Of a stretch of 64,000 nt of DNA, positions 35,242-47,075 are shown piece by piece. Made by a program: the position numbers and the translations under genes. Source of the stretch: Rhabdophis nuchalis (taxonomy: Eukaryota > Chordata > Lepidosauria > Squamata > Natricidae); the NCBI GenBank assembly GCA_039707465.1, contig CM077647.1, positions 46,127,110 through 46,191,109 of the forward strand, in the 5' to 3' direction. The number at the start of each line of letters is the position of its first letter. The stretch's first letter is position 1. Below the pieces are notes generated by a model. That model did not search any database, was not told the origin of the DNA, and was given only the letters and a program-made list of their open reading frames with translations.

Positions 35242-35389
35242 GGAAGTACTGGAAGTCTGTGAAGCCTTACATCGTGCCAGTTAGTTGTAAGCTGGCTGGA
35301 ACCCAAGAGAGAGAGGAGACAGAGGCAGTCTCAGCCATGGCCTTACTTTCAGTGGATGTTCAGCAGTCATTTCTACCAGGACACGGCAG
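35242..35389 (+). CDS. HDAC9: HDAC9 exon: C-terminal nuclear-export region
   Basis: A 148-bp exon. The acceptor AG is at 35240-35241 and the donor GTAAGT starts at 35390. Phases fit both neighbours: two bases complete the split codon from 23369, and AG is left over for the next exon. It encodes KYWKSVKPYIVPVSCKLAGT, QEREETEAVSAMALLSVDVQ and QSFLPGHG. The EETEAVSAMALLSVDV segment corresponds to the leucine-rich C-terminal nuclear export signal of class IIa deacetylases, which drives CRM1-dependent export after 14-3-3 binding. KYWKSV is the expected HDAC9 start of this exon. The middle (PYIVPVSCKL) is the least conserved part. Confidence 0.93.
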
Positions 35390-35504
35390 GTAAGTCCAAA
35401 ATCGTAGACACTAAAAGTGTCAAATAAAGTAGTGGCATGACTGAGAAAATGCATTAAAAGCACCAGTTTCTTTTCTTTCTTTTTCTTTTTTAAAGCCCAG
35501 GATC

Positions 35505-35745
35505 TTTTGTGTAACTAATCAGTGGAATGGCTTGCCTAAAGAATTTGTGGCTGCTCTAACACTGGAGGTTTTAAAGAAGAAATTGGACAACTATTTGTCT
35601 AAAATGTTATAGGGGTTCCTGGAGATTTTTTAATAAGACACTGGGCAATCACTTGTCTGAAATTGCACAGGTTTCCTGCTTGACCAGGGGGTTAGACTAG
35701 AAGACGTCCAAGGTCCCTTCCAACGCTGTTATTCTGTTAAACTTT
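35505..35745 (+). mobile_element. CR1 LINE 3' ends (two partial copies head to tail)
   Basis: 'ctaatcagtggaatggcttg' through 'tgttataggggttcctgg' is one decayed CR1 end. It is followed directly by 'ttaataagacactgggcaat' through 'gacgtccaaggtcccttcca' from a second copy, closest to the CR1 end at 48960-49075. Confidence 0.7.
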
Positions 35746-35769
35746 TTTTAAACTGAAAATGCAGAGAAA

Positions 35770-36085
35770 AATACTACATGGGTTTGGGATTCTTGTTTCA
35801 GATGTTTGGGAACTGGCTCACCTTTATGACTGGTTGCAATATCTCACAGACATGTGACCACGATTTGTGATATTTTTATCAGTTTCAAGCAAAACCACCC
35901 AATCATAAGAATGTGTTTAGTTATGAATGCAGCATTATCTTAATGCAGATTTGCTTTATAATCTGTCACAAAAACTGTTGCAAAATCAACTTCAATCATG
36001 TGGGTAACTCTACTTATGACTGAAAATACCTAAGAAAACATGAAATTTAGTCCCAGTTGCAATCATAAATTGAGTACTATCTGTA
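35770..36085 (+). mobile_element. Degenerate copy of the 'cacttaacaa' repeat family
   Basis: Decayed relative of 15197-15692: 'ttatgactggttgcaatatc', 'acatgtgaccacgattt' and 'taaattgagtactatctgta' occupy matching positions. Confidence 0.4.
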
Positions 36086-36304
36086 TCTTATTTCTTACAT
36101 CTGTAGTTTATAACCACACCTGCAGCATTGTTATTGTTTATTACCCAAGTTTTGTTGAAAGGATTAAAGATCCTGAGAAAAAGACAATTGCTATGTTACT
36201 GTTCCTAAGGTTAAACAAAGCTTGTCCCCTTTAAAGCTTTTAAAAACAGCAGCTAAGAGAATCATCATACATTATTTTTTTTAAAGAAATCTTTGCTGCA
36301 CCTC

Positions 36305-36690
36305 GAATGTAACACTTATGTCCACTAATGTGGAATGACCTACCCCCCGAACTTAGAACAACCATGGACCTCCATTCCTTCCGCCAAAAGTTAAAAACTT
36401 TCTTCTTTCATCAGGCTGGCCTGGCCTAAAGAATCCGATTGTAGCCTGTAGTATAAATTGAGATTGTTTTAATAGGGATAGTAGGGAATCGTTTTAAGGG
36501 TTTTAAAGGTTTTAAAATTTTAAGAATTTTAGCACAGGATAAATTATTTAATTTAATTTTAAATATTGTTATTGTTGTATTTATATATGTTTTTAAGTCC
36601 TGTGCACCGCCCCGACTCAAATAAATGAATAAATAAATGAATGAATGAATGAATGAATGAATGAATGAATGAATGAATGAATGAATGTAA
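36305..36690 (+). mobile_element. CR1/L3 LINE 3' end with (GAAT)n expansion
   Basis: A short C-terminal coding remnant (LWNDLPPELRTTMDLHSF-like, at 36325-36400) is followed by the clade's 3' tail: 'ttttagcacaggataaatta' and 'cctgtgcaccgccccgactc'. The tail runs into AAATGAAT and then a GAAT microsatellite (about 36625-36686). It is another case of a LINE tail seeding a tetranucleotide repeat. Confidence 0.8.
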
Positions 36691-38495
36691 GAGGGAAGTG
36701 GAATATTTCTATTCAAGGCACACTTAGATATTGCATAGGCTCCTAACATGGAAAGTAGGAAACTCAGCTACAGAAATGAATTTGAAATGAAATATTGGGT
36801 TTTGCCAGGAATTCTTCCAATGTTTTCTGGGGGGAAAAGCAGGCAAACAGTATTTGAATCTCCATTCAGAACCTTATTGATTCACCTGATCAGTTTCAAG
36901 TCAGGGAATCTTCAGGAGTTTAGAGAGTAGAACCAGTGTGACTGAAGCATATGATGAAATAATCCTGCTGAATCTGTGCCTATATTGATCTTGCTAATAG
37001 CTGCATGAAAAGACATCTGGGAACCCTAATGTGTGCTTCCTTGAATTTCATGATGAAATAAAGATGAAATATAAATACATAATTATATGTAGTTATGTGC
37101 TTTTCAGCCAAAAAGGGCCCCAGAGGAGCTTGCAAAAATCAATACAACAATTTCTGTCCTCATGATTGCACACAATAATTGCATTTGACATAATTTCATT
37201 TACATTTTCATTTCAGATAATACAATTAATGAAATATACTATGATTTTCTTATGTATATTCTTAGCAAATTTTAGAAGACCCTTAGCTTTTATGGACATA
37301 TGTGATTTTCTTGTCATTTCTGACTTAAAAAGTCATTTACAGAATAACCTGGATATATGATAAGAACGAAAAAATGGCATTTTTGACAGTTTTTAAGTAG
37401 ACAAGTACTTTTAGTAATTTAGTAATTAAGTAGATAAAAGTAGGATAAAAGTAGCAATGTAACTTAAGATGTTGTCCTATACAAAAAAAGAACAAGGAAG
37501 TTCCAGGATTATCTTAAACTGATCAAAAATATGCATTATATTGGCCAAATCCAGGAGTTGCCTTTCTATGAATAAGGCAAATAATCCTTTTTTTAAAGTG
37601 AAATGGGATCAATGAATAACGAAGGAGAGTTCATTTCCCCTGCTTGTCAGCTGTTGACCAAATGCGGCTGACTTGGACATGAATTTAACAATTCTATAAA
37701 ATGAAAGAAAAACTGCCAATTCACTTCACCAATCAAGTATTTCCACATGATGTGTGAATAGTTCAATGCACAGAGCAGTCTCTCTGTCTCTGCTGCTCTC
37801 TCTCTCTCTGATCACTCAGAAACGTTTGACAGTGTTTCTGTAAAAAAAAAAAGACATTGTACACTTTTTACTTTTATTCAAGCCAAATGCTTTTGGCAGT
37901 TCTGCAGAACAAGGAAAAGTCCAAATGGAATAGAATTGGACTGAATCCATTGAGTGAAAGAAAGGAGAATAAAGAGTCAAAAACAACCAAATCCCTTAGA
38001 AATGAATTGCTTTGAATGTTATGAAAAGAAAGTTGTGGATCTATTGAATTTTTTTTTTTTTTTGTATAAGCCACCTAGCAGCGTGGCTTTCTGACCCTAA
38101 TTAGTTGGATAGATTAATTTGGCTGCAACTGGCATATAAACCAACTGTTATCTTTAATCCCCAAGATCCAGCAGGTCTAAGTATGTTCATCTTGAACTTG
38201 CAACAGTAGAATTTGCTTGTAAAGTATTGAGTTGCCCAAGAATAAGGATTTAAAATGAATTCCATAACAGATTCTGTTGCAAGTAAATTTGGATGTTTTA
38301 TTCCCAGAGAGTCTATGCCAAAATGATTGTTGGGAAAAAAATAAATTTCTGCAAGTATCATCCTTCCCTAGGGTGGGGTGGGGAAGGGTGGGGAAAACCA
38401 CATGAGTCTGACAAGGATCTACACACTTCTATGAGTTGTCAGACAATTTCTTTCATACTGATAGAAGAGAATAGTTGAACAGTTGAACAGTGAGT
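36691..38495. other. HDAC9 intron, no gene seen
   Basis: AT-rich, with no gene or clear repeat beyond short simple sequence (TCTC tract near 37795). Confidence 0.5.
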
Positions 38496-38499
38496 TCCT

Positions 38500-39720
38500 T
38501 GGTACTTTCTGAGCTTGGTTGTTTCAGAGACTAATCCAATGCCCAGAATCTATAGCATTCCCGTGCATGCAACAAGTATGGATTGGGTACATAGATGGCA
38601 CCTTTGTTGTAATAAAAAGCACCAACTACAGAACACACACAAAACCATCAGCAGCATCTTCAAAGAAATAAACTTCTATAGAGAAGAAGAAAACAATAAC
38701 ATACCCTTCCTGATAGGCTCATCACAGAGGCATTGTGAGAAAATTTGAAACACAAATCTATCATAAAACTATCCACACCACGCTTTCATGCTCCATTACA
38801 AAAGCAAGAATTCAGTCTTCCACAAGAGCATTACATGAACAACACAAAAAGGAAACAGATCATCTATGCAACATCTTCCAATAAAATAAATATGCATGCA
38901 ACTCCATTAAAAAGTGCCTGACCACTCAACTCAGTGGACTACAACTAACATAAGCTGTGAAAAGGATAACACTGCCATACCTCAAAAACTTCTCAGAAAC
39001 CACCAACCAAATGGCATCATCATAGCACACAAACCAAAACATCCTGTCAATGAAAAGACCCATCAAGCCTAGAAGAAAAACAGTCATTTTACAACATACA
39101 ATGTAAGGACTACCATGTAGGGAAAATAGATTAAAGATTAGAAGTGCACATCCATGCATACCAGTCAGAAAATCTGATGAAAACTCCTTAATTTCATAAT
39201 ACATGGACAGACCTATCCAAAGTTTCAACTGGGAAATTGAGCAATCTAGACCAAACCAAGCTCCAAAAGGCTAGAGAATTCTAGAAAGACTAGCACCCAG
39301 ACGAATCAATAGGCACATAGAGATAAACAACATCTATATATATCATTTCAAAGAAACGATCAAAATATAAAAAAGGAAACAAAAATACCTAAACACTCCT
39401 CACCAGTAATCAACATCAAATTGAGCAGAAATTAATATCAAAGATTAACATTAGAACAACAATCAGAAGCAAACAATATGCCAATCAAGGAACTACCAAT
39501 GCAGAGAAACAAAGAGTAAATAATCCAATCAAGGAATCATAAAGATCACTGCCACCAACAATGACAGAGCACGCCACTAGTATATAAAATCAGAGCAAAT
39601 CTTAATCTCTACTATGGTAGAATTGATGAGGTTACCTAGTTTGGTAATGAAAGCTCTTCAAGGACTACATTTATGAAAATACAATTCAGTAAAGTCTGTC
39701 TTAATTTTTAAATATTATAG
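38500..39720 (+). pseudogene. Degenerate Penelope-like element (RT C-terminus and GIY-YIG region)
   Basis: Plus-strand frame fragments read KHQLQNTHKTISSIFKEINF then YREEENNNIPFL, the Penelope-like RT segment ending in an EEENN.IPFLD-type block. Further on come IPQKLLRNHQPNGI, then a damaged YNIQCKDY...DQRLEVHIH stretch that corresponds to the start of the GIY-YIG endonuclease. Many stops are present. The 3' part near 39565-39700 ('acgccactagtatataaaat', 'ctctactatggtagaattga') looks like the non-coding terminal region. It is much older than the Penelope-like ORF at 49.2-49.8 kb and of a different subfamily. Confidence 0.6.
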
Positions 39721-41690
39721 AAATGTCTTACAAGCCACACAAAGGGCATGCCATTTTATAGAACTATATAAATTTGACACTCCCCCCATTTCCTATATTC
39801 ATATTGTAAACTATGTATTTCTAAAAATGTGGTCTGAAAACCCAAGACCCACTGTAGGATCTGCAAAAACATCATTTGCCAGATATTGAAAATATTTGCA
39901 AAACTTTAAAACCATATCACTATTCTCATTATTATTATTTATTGGTTAAAAATATAGTGATTTTTATGAAAATCATTTTATTTATGTTAATATCTAATAG
40001 TTTAATAGTTATTTACATGTTTCAATCAATATTTTAAGGGATGCATTAAATTTAATATTTAAAATAAATGTCAATAAATATAACCCATATAAGCAAAGCC
40101 CTTTTGCATGCTCCATAATTTAAAAAAATAGGACGAAGTTTTGTGAGCAAAAAGTTTAAGAAACACTGGTGAACATGATACTGAATCTGTCTGTAATATA
40201 AAAAATAAATTTCTGACCATTGAGAATGCTGGCATTAATAATGATATTAATTATTTGTGAAGATAAATTGGAAATGTCTACAAAAATCTTCACAGGACAG
40301 ATCTCCATTACAGATCGTTTGTGATTGCCTATCCCTTTCTCAACACCATAAATCATCTTATTTAGCATTTATTTGTTCATCCCAGTTCAACAAAAAGAGT
40401 ATATTGCAATAAATGATACATTAAGGTGGATGCTAAACAGCATTCATACTAAAGCAGAACAAGATTTTTACACAAATGGTGCAAGATGTTACTTATATCC
40501 TTGAAATAAAAAACATTTTTTTCTTGGAACAGAATTTACACAAGGAGGAGAATTTTAATCCAGGCAGTAAGTAATCATAAGAAAGGAAAATAAAAATAGC
40601 AATTGCAACTTTCTTTGCAATTCAGATTCAGAAATAAAACATATTTAATTGTGTTCTTTTAGAATGCAATGCCTACTATAATTTAGGGCTCAGTAAACCT
40701 AATTTTTCTGGTGAAATAAAGACAAATTTTGGGATAGCAAAAATAAAGTGTAATTAGCTTGGCATATCAAATTACAGGGTTTAAACTAATTAGTGGCTGA
40801 CATATTTTGAGAGTGTCCTAATCAGCTATCCTTTCCACTTAACATGATTTGCTAAGATCTTAAATAAAGTTGTTACCTCCCTCATACTATTAACAGAGTG
40901 GGCTTATTTGTGTTGTTTTGCATTATGTATATGTATATAATAGAGCAGAAAGAAAGAAAGACAAAAATATTAAAGAATAACAAAAAGAAAAAGAATTACT
41001 TCTCTCTTTTTCTCTGCTTGTCATGCATATATAGATGCATATTTATATGAAAATTTACATAATATTATGTAAATAAATTATTACCACATTTCCTTGAAAA
41101 TATCCATATATAATTTACATTGATGGACGACTTACACACAAATTGCTAGTAATATCAGGTCTTGAACCCACCATGTCATTGGGTTCCCGGGTTCTTTCTG
41201 TTGCTGTAATCAGTGTGTGTCCTGGCATAAATATATCAGTCAAGCTGATAGAAATTCAGATATGATTATTTCATTTCCCCACCTTATTTAATCAATATTT
41301 TTACAAAAACTGAATGGTAGATTACAGTTGAGAGGACACGTATAGTCAGATAAAATGGAATTCAGAAAATCAATCAATTCCTTACACCTGGAGTAAAAAA
41401 TATATTCATCATGCTGAATCAGCAGGAACAAAGTGGCCTGAGTTTTAAATGATCTGTTGCTATAGTCTGATTTCTGCTCAGATTTATTTGTTAATAAATC
41501 CCATGGAATACAGAATTCTATTGTTTTAAGGTGACTTGATTCTTAAAGCAAAACTGAGATACATAAATTTGTGTATGTTTAGTAATGTTAATGCAAAACT
41601 CAATTTCTGAGAAATTCATTTTTCTTGAAATTATGTGTGTTGGTGTGTGTGTGTGTGTAATGGTTTCCTCTTATCTTCGCTACTAGTTCA
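39720..41690. other. HDAC9 intron, no gene seen
   Basis: AT-rich. Short (GT)n at about 41636-41659. No gene. Confidence 0.5.
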
Positions 41691-41769
41691 GAATTGGAAT
41701 CACGTGTGTGTGCACGCTTGCATGCACACTTGCTTTGCTCATATGCAACGCTTCTGCATATGCACAGAA

Positions 41770-41945
41770 CAGTGGTGGGTTTCAAATTTTTTAGAACCTA
41801 CTCTGTAGGTGTGGCCTATTTTGTGGGCGTGGCTTGGCAGTCATGTGACAGGGTGGGAGTGGCCACCTTTTACAATGTGGTGAAACTCATTTAACAACGC
41901 TCTTGCTTAGCAACCAAAATTTTGGACTCAATTGTGATGATAAAT

Positions 41946-42005
<60 letters not shown>

Positions 42006-42167
42006 TCCTTTCCCTTCCCTTCCCTTCCTTTCCTTTCCGTTGGGTCACTGGCAGCGGTGGGCCAGATTTACTTCCAGGTATGCCAGTGGAACCCCCTCTC
42101 ACCGGTTCTCTAAATTTCACCAACTGGTTCTCGCGAGTAGGTGCGAGCCTGCAGAAACCCACCACTG
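41770..42167. mobile_element. Non-autonomous hAT transposon with 8-bp target duplication and internal (TTTC)n
   Basis: The ends CAGTGGTGGGTTTCAAA and GCAGAAACCCACCACTG are inverted repeats. A perfect 8-bp duplication, gcacagaa, is at 41762-41769 and 42168-42175. Inside lie a piece of the 'cacttaacaa' repeat (about 41883-41935) and a TTTC/CCTT microsatellite (41946-42038). No transposase is encoded. Open frames over the TTTC tract are artefacts. Confidence 0.85.
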
Positions 42168-42258
42168 GCACAGAACCTTCTGCACATGCATAGAATCTTC
42201 TGTGCATGCACAGAACAGCTTATGCATGCACAGACCCTCCTGCGCATGCGCAGAGTGT
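42168..42258. repeat. Short 'tgcatgcacagaa' minisatellite-like stretch
   Basis: Loosely repeated units of about 23 bp ('ctgcacatgcatagaatctt', 'ctgtgcatgcacagaacagc', 'ctgcgcatgcgcag'). Similar units precede the hAT element at 41700-41769, so the hAT inserted into this repeat or into the element containing it. Confidence 0.55.
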
Positions 42259-42392
42259 CCGTGATGATGTCTGGGAAGGTAGGCGGAGCCTCCCACCTTT
42301 GCCATTACTGCTACCATATACTGGTATATCAGTATGGCAGCGGTAATGGCAGAGGCAGGAGGCTCCACCCACCCACCCAGATGTCATCACGG
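42259..42392. repeat. Imperfect foldback (inverted repeat)
   Basis: 'tccgtgatgatgtctggg', 'ggcggagcctcccacc' and 'tgccattactgctaccatat' on the left are inverted on the right as 'atggcagcggtaatggca', 'ggaggctccaccc' and 'agatgtcatcacgga', around 'actggtat'. Arms are about 60 bp. It looks like a miniature foldback transposon; no clean target duplication is seen. Confidence 0.65.
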
Positions 42393-43516
42393 ATACTAAT
42401 CTTCCAAAAATTACAAATATTTCCTGTTCCATTTTTATCCTCTCAATTTATGTGGGAAATGATTTCTGGATCAACCTGTCAATGCAAGTTAGTAGATTAC
42501 CAAAAAGTAGTAGAATACCTTTTCACATCAGGAAATAGATTTTGTATTTCATTCTGAATTCCCATTCTACCAGAAAGTTGTTGGTCATTACTTCAATCGC
42601 TTTTCATTCTTCATGACTTAATAGATAAAATTCCCCAAGATTGTCAGTCAGTAACTACTTTTTTAAATTCTTGTAATTTCATGTGTGTATCATCGAGGGG
42701 ATAGTAACTCTTCCCTTGGCTTCTGACAATCTCTTTTTTGATTGCCTTTGATGTTTCCAAGCATCAGAGTTTTGCAAACAACTCTTGCCAGAGTATACTC
42801 TAGTTTTGCTTTGTCCAATACCAAATCATGTGGCCTCTTTTAGTCCAAGGTATTCTCAATCATGTTCTCAAGCATCATCGTCAAAGTGTGTGTGTGTGTG
42901 TGTGTGTGTACAACTTCTTTCTGAACTTTCACACTCATATATTGTAACTAAGGAAAATGATGTCTTTGCCAATAGCACTTTTATGGTTAACATGATGTTT
43001 CTACAATTATTCTTTTGTCCAAGGTGTATCATTATCTTTCTGCCAAGTTGCATGGTTATAGTTATTATCCCTGTGAAGGTTTGAACCTAGGAAAATTAAG
43101 GTATTACAGGTTCAGTTTATCCTCTATCTATTTTCATGGAGTTGACATTGGAATAGGGCATTAAGTCACTGATGTGTTTAAGCTTTACTGTACGTATGCA
43201 TACCCAATAATACTGAAAACAAAGATTTTGCTTCCTGTGTAGTATATTTAATAGATTTTTTATTGCCATTCACAAAAATAACCTGTAATTTAATCTATCA
43301 CATACCATTTTATAGAAATCCATCAGTAACTGTTGACTATGCTGTACACATGAAAGAAATGTACAAAAACATGGAATTGTTAAAGCAAGTCCAGCACAGT
43401 AAGGACAACTGGAAAATCTGTGGAGCAGTGGTGAAATTCAAACTTTTTTACTACTGAATCCTAAAGAATTTGGTTTCAGCACAGAAAAATGTGGCACGTG
43501 AATAAAGCATTTATTG
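42393..43516. other. HDAC9 intron, no gene seen
   Basis: Contains a (GT)n tract at 42887-42909. No coding evidence. Confidence 0.5.
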
Positions 43517-44090
43517 GCCTAAAAGATATTTTTACCTCCGCTTCACATAAAACTCAGATTGATTATAAATTTTATGAAAGTGATGAACATGGAAGGTGAG
43601 GGTTTTAGTTATTTGAGACATATGATTCCAAGAATAACTGATGCCAAGATCAAGGAAGGAGGTTTTGTTGGTCCACAGATCAGATATATCACCAATGACA
43701 AGTAGTTTGAAGATCTGATAGTGGTACCAGATAAAATCGCCTGCAAACCATTCAAGAATGTTGTTGAGAATTTTCCTGGCAATTATAGAGCACCAAAATA
43801 CATTCATCTGATTTAAACTTCTTTTAGCATACATGAAGTGCAAATGTCACTAAAGATTCACTTTCTGCATCCACACTTAGATTTCTATGCCAAAAATCTG
43901 GATGCAGTCAGTGACAACCATGGTAAAAGTTTTCACCAGCACATTGTTACAATGGAAAAGGAGGATTAGGCCCACTGGAATCTATTAATGCTGGCTGGTT
44001 ATTGTTGAATACTACAGCAAGATCATCAGACAAATGAAAATCAGCAGCAAAATATTTTTAGCCCTGTGGAACTTATGCAACATTTTGGAA
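43517..44090 (+). pseudogene. Decayed copy of an uncharacterised transposon-associated protein
   Basis: Plus-strand translation, with several stops, reads LPPLHIKLRLIINFMKVMNM, then FVGPQIRYITNDK, NVVENFPGNYRAPKY, HFLHPHLDFYAKNLDAVSDN and HGKSFHQHIVTMEKE. It closely parallels a widespread uncharacterised family in arthropods and vertebrates, recognisable by LPPLHIKLG near its start and a S.MSDE.GERFHQD-type block. That family has unclear function and multi-copy distribution, suggesting mobile-element origin. A 103-codon minus-strand frame (43532-43843) is a shadow. Confidence 0.6.
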
Positions 44091-44544
44091 ACATTATGTG
44101 ATTAAATACATTATAGTAATTAAAAATTAGTTTCATATTTCTCAAAATTCCTACATGATATGGTCATTTTGAAATTACTGTATATTTGTATTCAGTTTGA
44201 AGAATTCTATCATAATTACTTTTGAAAAAAAATTGTTGTCCAGTATAATGAAGACTCAACCACCCATCTGAATAATTGTTTCCACTGTCAAACTATCTTT
44301 CTTGTCAGGAAACTTGTTCTAATGGTAAAAATGCACTCCAAATAGACTCCATTAGTATGACTCATTCAGGTACCTGAAAAGTGCTTAAATATTTCTCTCT
44401 CTTCTTCTTAAGACTAAATGTATCTAGTTTCTTCTGTATTTTGTTCAGTAATATCTCTATCCTTCAAGAAGCATATAATATAAATCAAAAGCTTCTCATA
44501 AGTGCTTGTTTAATTCTCTCCGCTGACTTCTAATAACAGAATAA
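44091..44544. other. HDAC9 intron, no gene seen
   Basis: No recognisable feature. Confidence 0.45.
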
Positions 44545-44735
44545 CTTTGAGGTCTTTGAGGTCTTCTAATCCAAGCCCCTGCTCAAGCAAGAGATCCTAT
44601 ACCATTCAAGACAAGTGGCTATGCAGTCTGTTCTTAAAAGCTTCCTGTGATGGTGCACCCACAACGTCTAAAGTGAAGCCATTCCACTGGTTAATTGTTC
44701 TCACTGTTAGGCAATTTCTCCTGATTTTATTTTTA
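44545..44735 (-). mobile_element. CR1 LINE 3' end fragment
   Basis: Minus-strand match to the CR1 3' region. 'ttaattgttctcactgttag' is the complement of the 'taacagtgagaacaattaac' block, which also occurs at 450-470 as 'gacagttagaacaattaatc'. It abuts the CR1/L3 tail at about 44735. Confidence 0.65.
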
Positions 44736-46470
44736 TTTTTTATTTTATTTTTCAAATTTATATACCACCCTATTCTCCGTGGTAGGACTCAGGGCAGTGC
44801 ATAGAAAAAGTAAAAACCACAACACATACATATAATATAAAATAGAAATTAAATAGTAAAACCTGTGCTAAAAATAGTTAAGACCACTAAAATATTAACT
44901 TTAAATTAAACCCTTAATCTATGCCAGGCCAGCCAGATGAAAAAAGTGTGTTTTAAGCATCCGACGGAAGAGACGTAGATCAGTAATGGTGCGAAGATCA
45001 GGGGGCAGGTCGTTCCAGAGGGCCAGACCCGCCACAGAGAAGGCCCTTCCCCTGGGAGTCGCCAGCCGGCATTGACCAGCAGACGGCACCCTGAGGAGGC
45101 CCTCCCTGTGGGAGCAGACAGGTCGAAGGGAGGTATGAGGTAGGAGGTGGTCTCGCAAATAGCCAGGACCCGTGCCATGGAGCGCTTTGAAGATGGTAAT
45201 TAACACCTTGAAGTGCACCCGGAAGACCACAGGCAGCCAGTGCAGCTCGCGCAGGAGAGGTGTTACCCGGGAGAACCGTGAGGCTCCCAGAATACCCCGC
45301 GCAGCCGCATTCTGCACCAGTTGAAGTCTCCGGGTGCATCTCAAGGGAAGCCCCATGTAGAGAGCATTGCAGTAGTCCAGGCAGGATATAACGAGGGCTT
45401 GAGTGACTGTGCGTAGGGCGTCCCGATCTAAAAAGGGGCACAACTGGCGTATCAGGTAAACCTGATAAAAAGCCCCCCTGGCCATGGTCGTCACATGGTT
45501 ATCCAGGGACAGCCGTGAATCCAGGAGGATGCCCAAGTTGCGGGCCCTTTCCAAGGGGGCTAATGACTCGCTCCTGATAGCCAGAGATGGAACTAACTGG
45601 CTATATCGAGACTCCGGAAACCACAGCCACTCGGTCTTGGACGGGTTGAGTTGAAGCTTGTTCCTCCCCATTCAGACCCGTACGGCCTCCAGACACTGGG
45701 ACATCACTTCAACAGCATCGTTTGGGTGGTTAGGGGTAGAGATGTACAACTGAGTATCATCAGCGTACTGATGGTACTCTACCCCAAAACCACGGATGAA
45801 CTCGCCCAGCGGCTTCATATAGGTGTTGAACAGGAGGGGTGAGAGAACCGACCCCTGAGGCACCCCACATGTGAGGGGCTTCAAAGTCAACCTCTGCCCT
45901 CCTGTCAACACAAATTGCGACCGGTTGGAGAGGTAGGAAGAGAACCACCATAATACAGTGCCTCTCAATCTCAACCCCTCCAGCCGGTGCAATAAGATAC
46001 CATGGTCGATGGTATCAAAAGCCGCTGAGACATCTAATAGGACCAGGATAGAGGAACAACCCATGTCCCTGTCCCTCCAGAGATCATCGACCAACGTGAC
46101 CAATGCCGTCACAGATCAAATTCTTCCCATAAAACGGTCTCAAGGCCTGCCCCTGCTTGCCCACCGGGACTAACCTCATCGGAGGCCAGTTCACTCCGGA
46201 TCTGAGAGATTTTATCCTGCAGATAATGTCCAAATTCCTCTGCACGATCCTGTAGGGGAGCTTCCCGCGGCCTCTGCTGAAGGAAGGAGCGGGTCACTCT
46301 GAACAGGGCGGCAGGGCAGTTACCTGCGGATGCAATAAGGGCGGCGAGATAATTGCATTTTGCCGCTCTTATCGCCATGAGATAGGTCCTCAACTGGGAC
46401 CTAACACGTGTTCGGTCAGATTCAGCACAAGTGGATCTCCAAATGCTCTCTAGGCATCTCTTTTCAGGTT
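44736..46470 (-). mobile_element. CR1/L3 LINE, internally deleted
   Basis: The 3' tail (complement of 'tataccaccctattctccgt') is at 44755-44800 and the 5' limit of homology is at about 46460. Compared with the copies at 19.6-22.3 and 27.9-30.6 kb, the stretch between EEFDL (about 46110) and TALVTLVDDLW is missing. That is an internal deletion of several hundred bases covering the N-terminal part of the RT. Confidence 0.85.
44919..46393 (-). pseudogene. CR1/L3 ORF2 remnant with RT motifs and C-terminal domain
   Basis: In coding order: MRTYLMAIRAAKCNYLAALI to EEFDL (46393-46109); then, after the deletion, TALVTLVDDLW, LLDVSAAFDTIDH, GVPQGSVLSPLLF and YADDTQLY (46112-45672); then, past a stop at 45671, the C-terminal domain down to 44919 (HWLPVVFRVHFKVL, ALWNDLPPDL). 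The stop, the deletion and the missing endonuclease make it inactive. Confidence 0.85.
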
Positions 46471-46810
46471 GATTCTCTTGTTCAGTTTCTATTCATTGTT
46501 TCTTGTCTTGCCTTCTGGACTTTATTTATAAAATAGGAAAATAAGAAAATATGACTTTATTTATAAAATAGGGACGTCCCCATCCATTTTTATCCAACCC
46601 CATTGAGACTTTTGGGAATATGATAAATTCTATTTTTTATGTTGGAAATGTCTATACTTCCTCAGGACTTTCCCATTTTTTGACCAAGTGGAAATGTTCA
46701 AAGTGACTTAAGGGGAAAAACAACTGATAGATGGATATTAATTAATTTCCTGTTTCTAAGTAATTACATTAAGCCTAAATTTAATCTGGATCCCATTTCC
46801 CATTCCCCCA
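46470..46810. other. HDAC9 intron, no gene seen
   Basis: Short AT-rich interval between two LINE fragments, with a local duplication of 'atgactttatttataaaata' type sequence near 46500-46570. Confidence 0.45.
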
Positions 46811-47075
46811 TATACTTCCTTAAAATTTATAACTTTAGATGTGTCATTAAAAGCCTAATTAGATGTGTCATTAAAAGCCTGGCATAGCTCTAAATTTTAA
46901 TCTTATTTTAGAAATGGGTCTTAATTGGCAATTTTAGCATGGGTGCAATTTAATTTAATTTATTTTTAATATCCTGTATTTATTGTTTTTTACATTTTAT
47001 TCCTTTCCTGTGGGCCACCCTGAGTCCAATCCGGAGATAGGTGCAGGATATAAATTTGATAAATAAATAAACAAA
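46811..47075 (+). mobile_element. CR1/L3 LINE 3' tail
   Basis: 'ttttagcatgggtgcaattt', 'tgtgggccaccctgagtcca' and 'ggtgcaggatataaatttga' followed by (ATAA)n are the non-coding 3' tail of the clade. No coding part remains. 'agatgtgtcattaaaagcct' is duplicated locally at 46836-46880. Confidence 0.75.

Noticed and set aside
41887..42207. Frames with FLSFFLSFFLS or KERKKERKKE
   Set aside because: Simple (TTTC)n sequence inside a hAT element.
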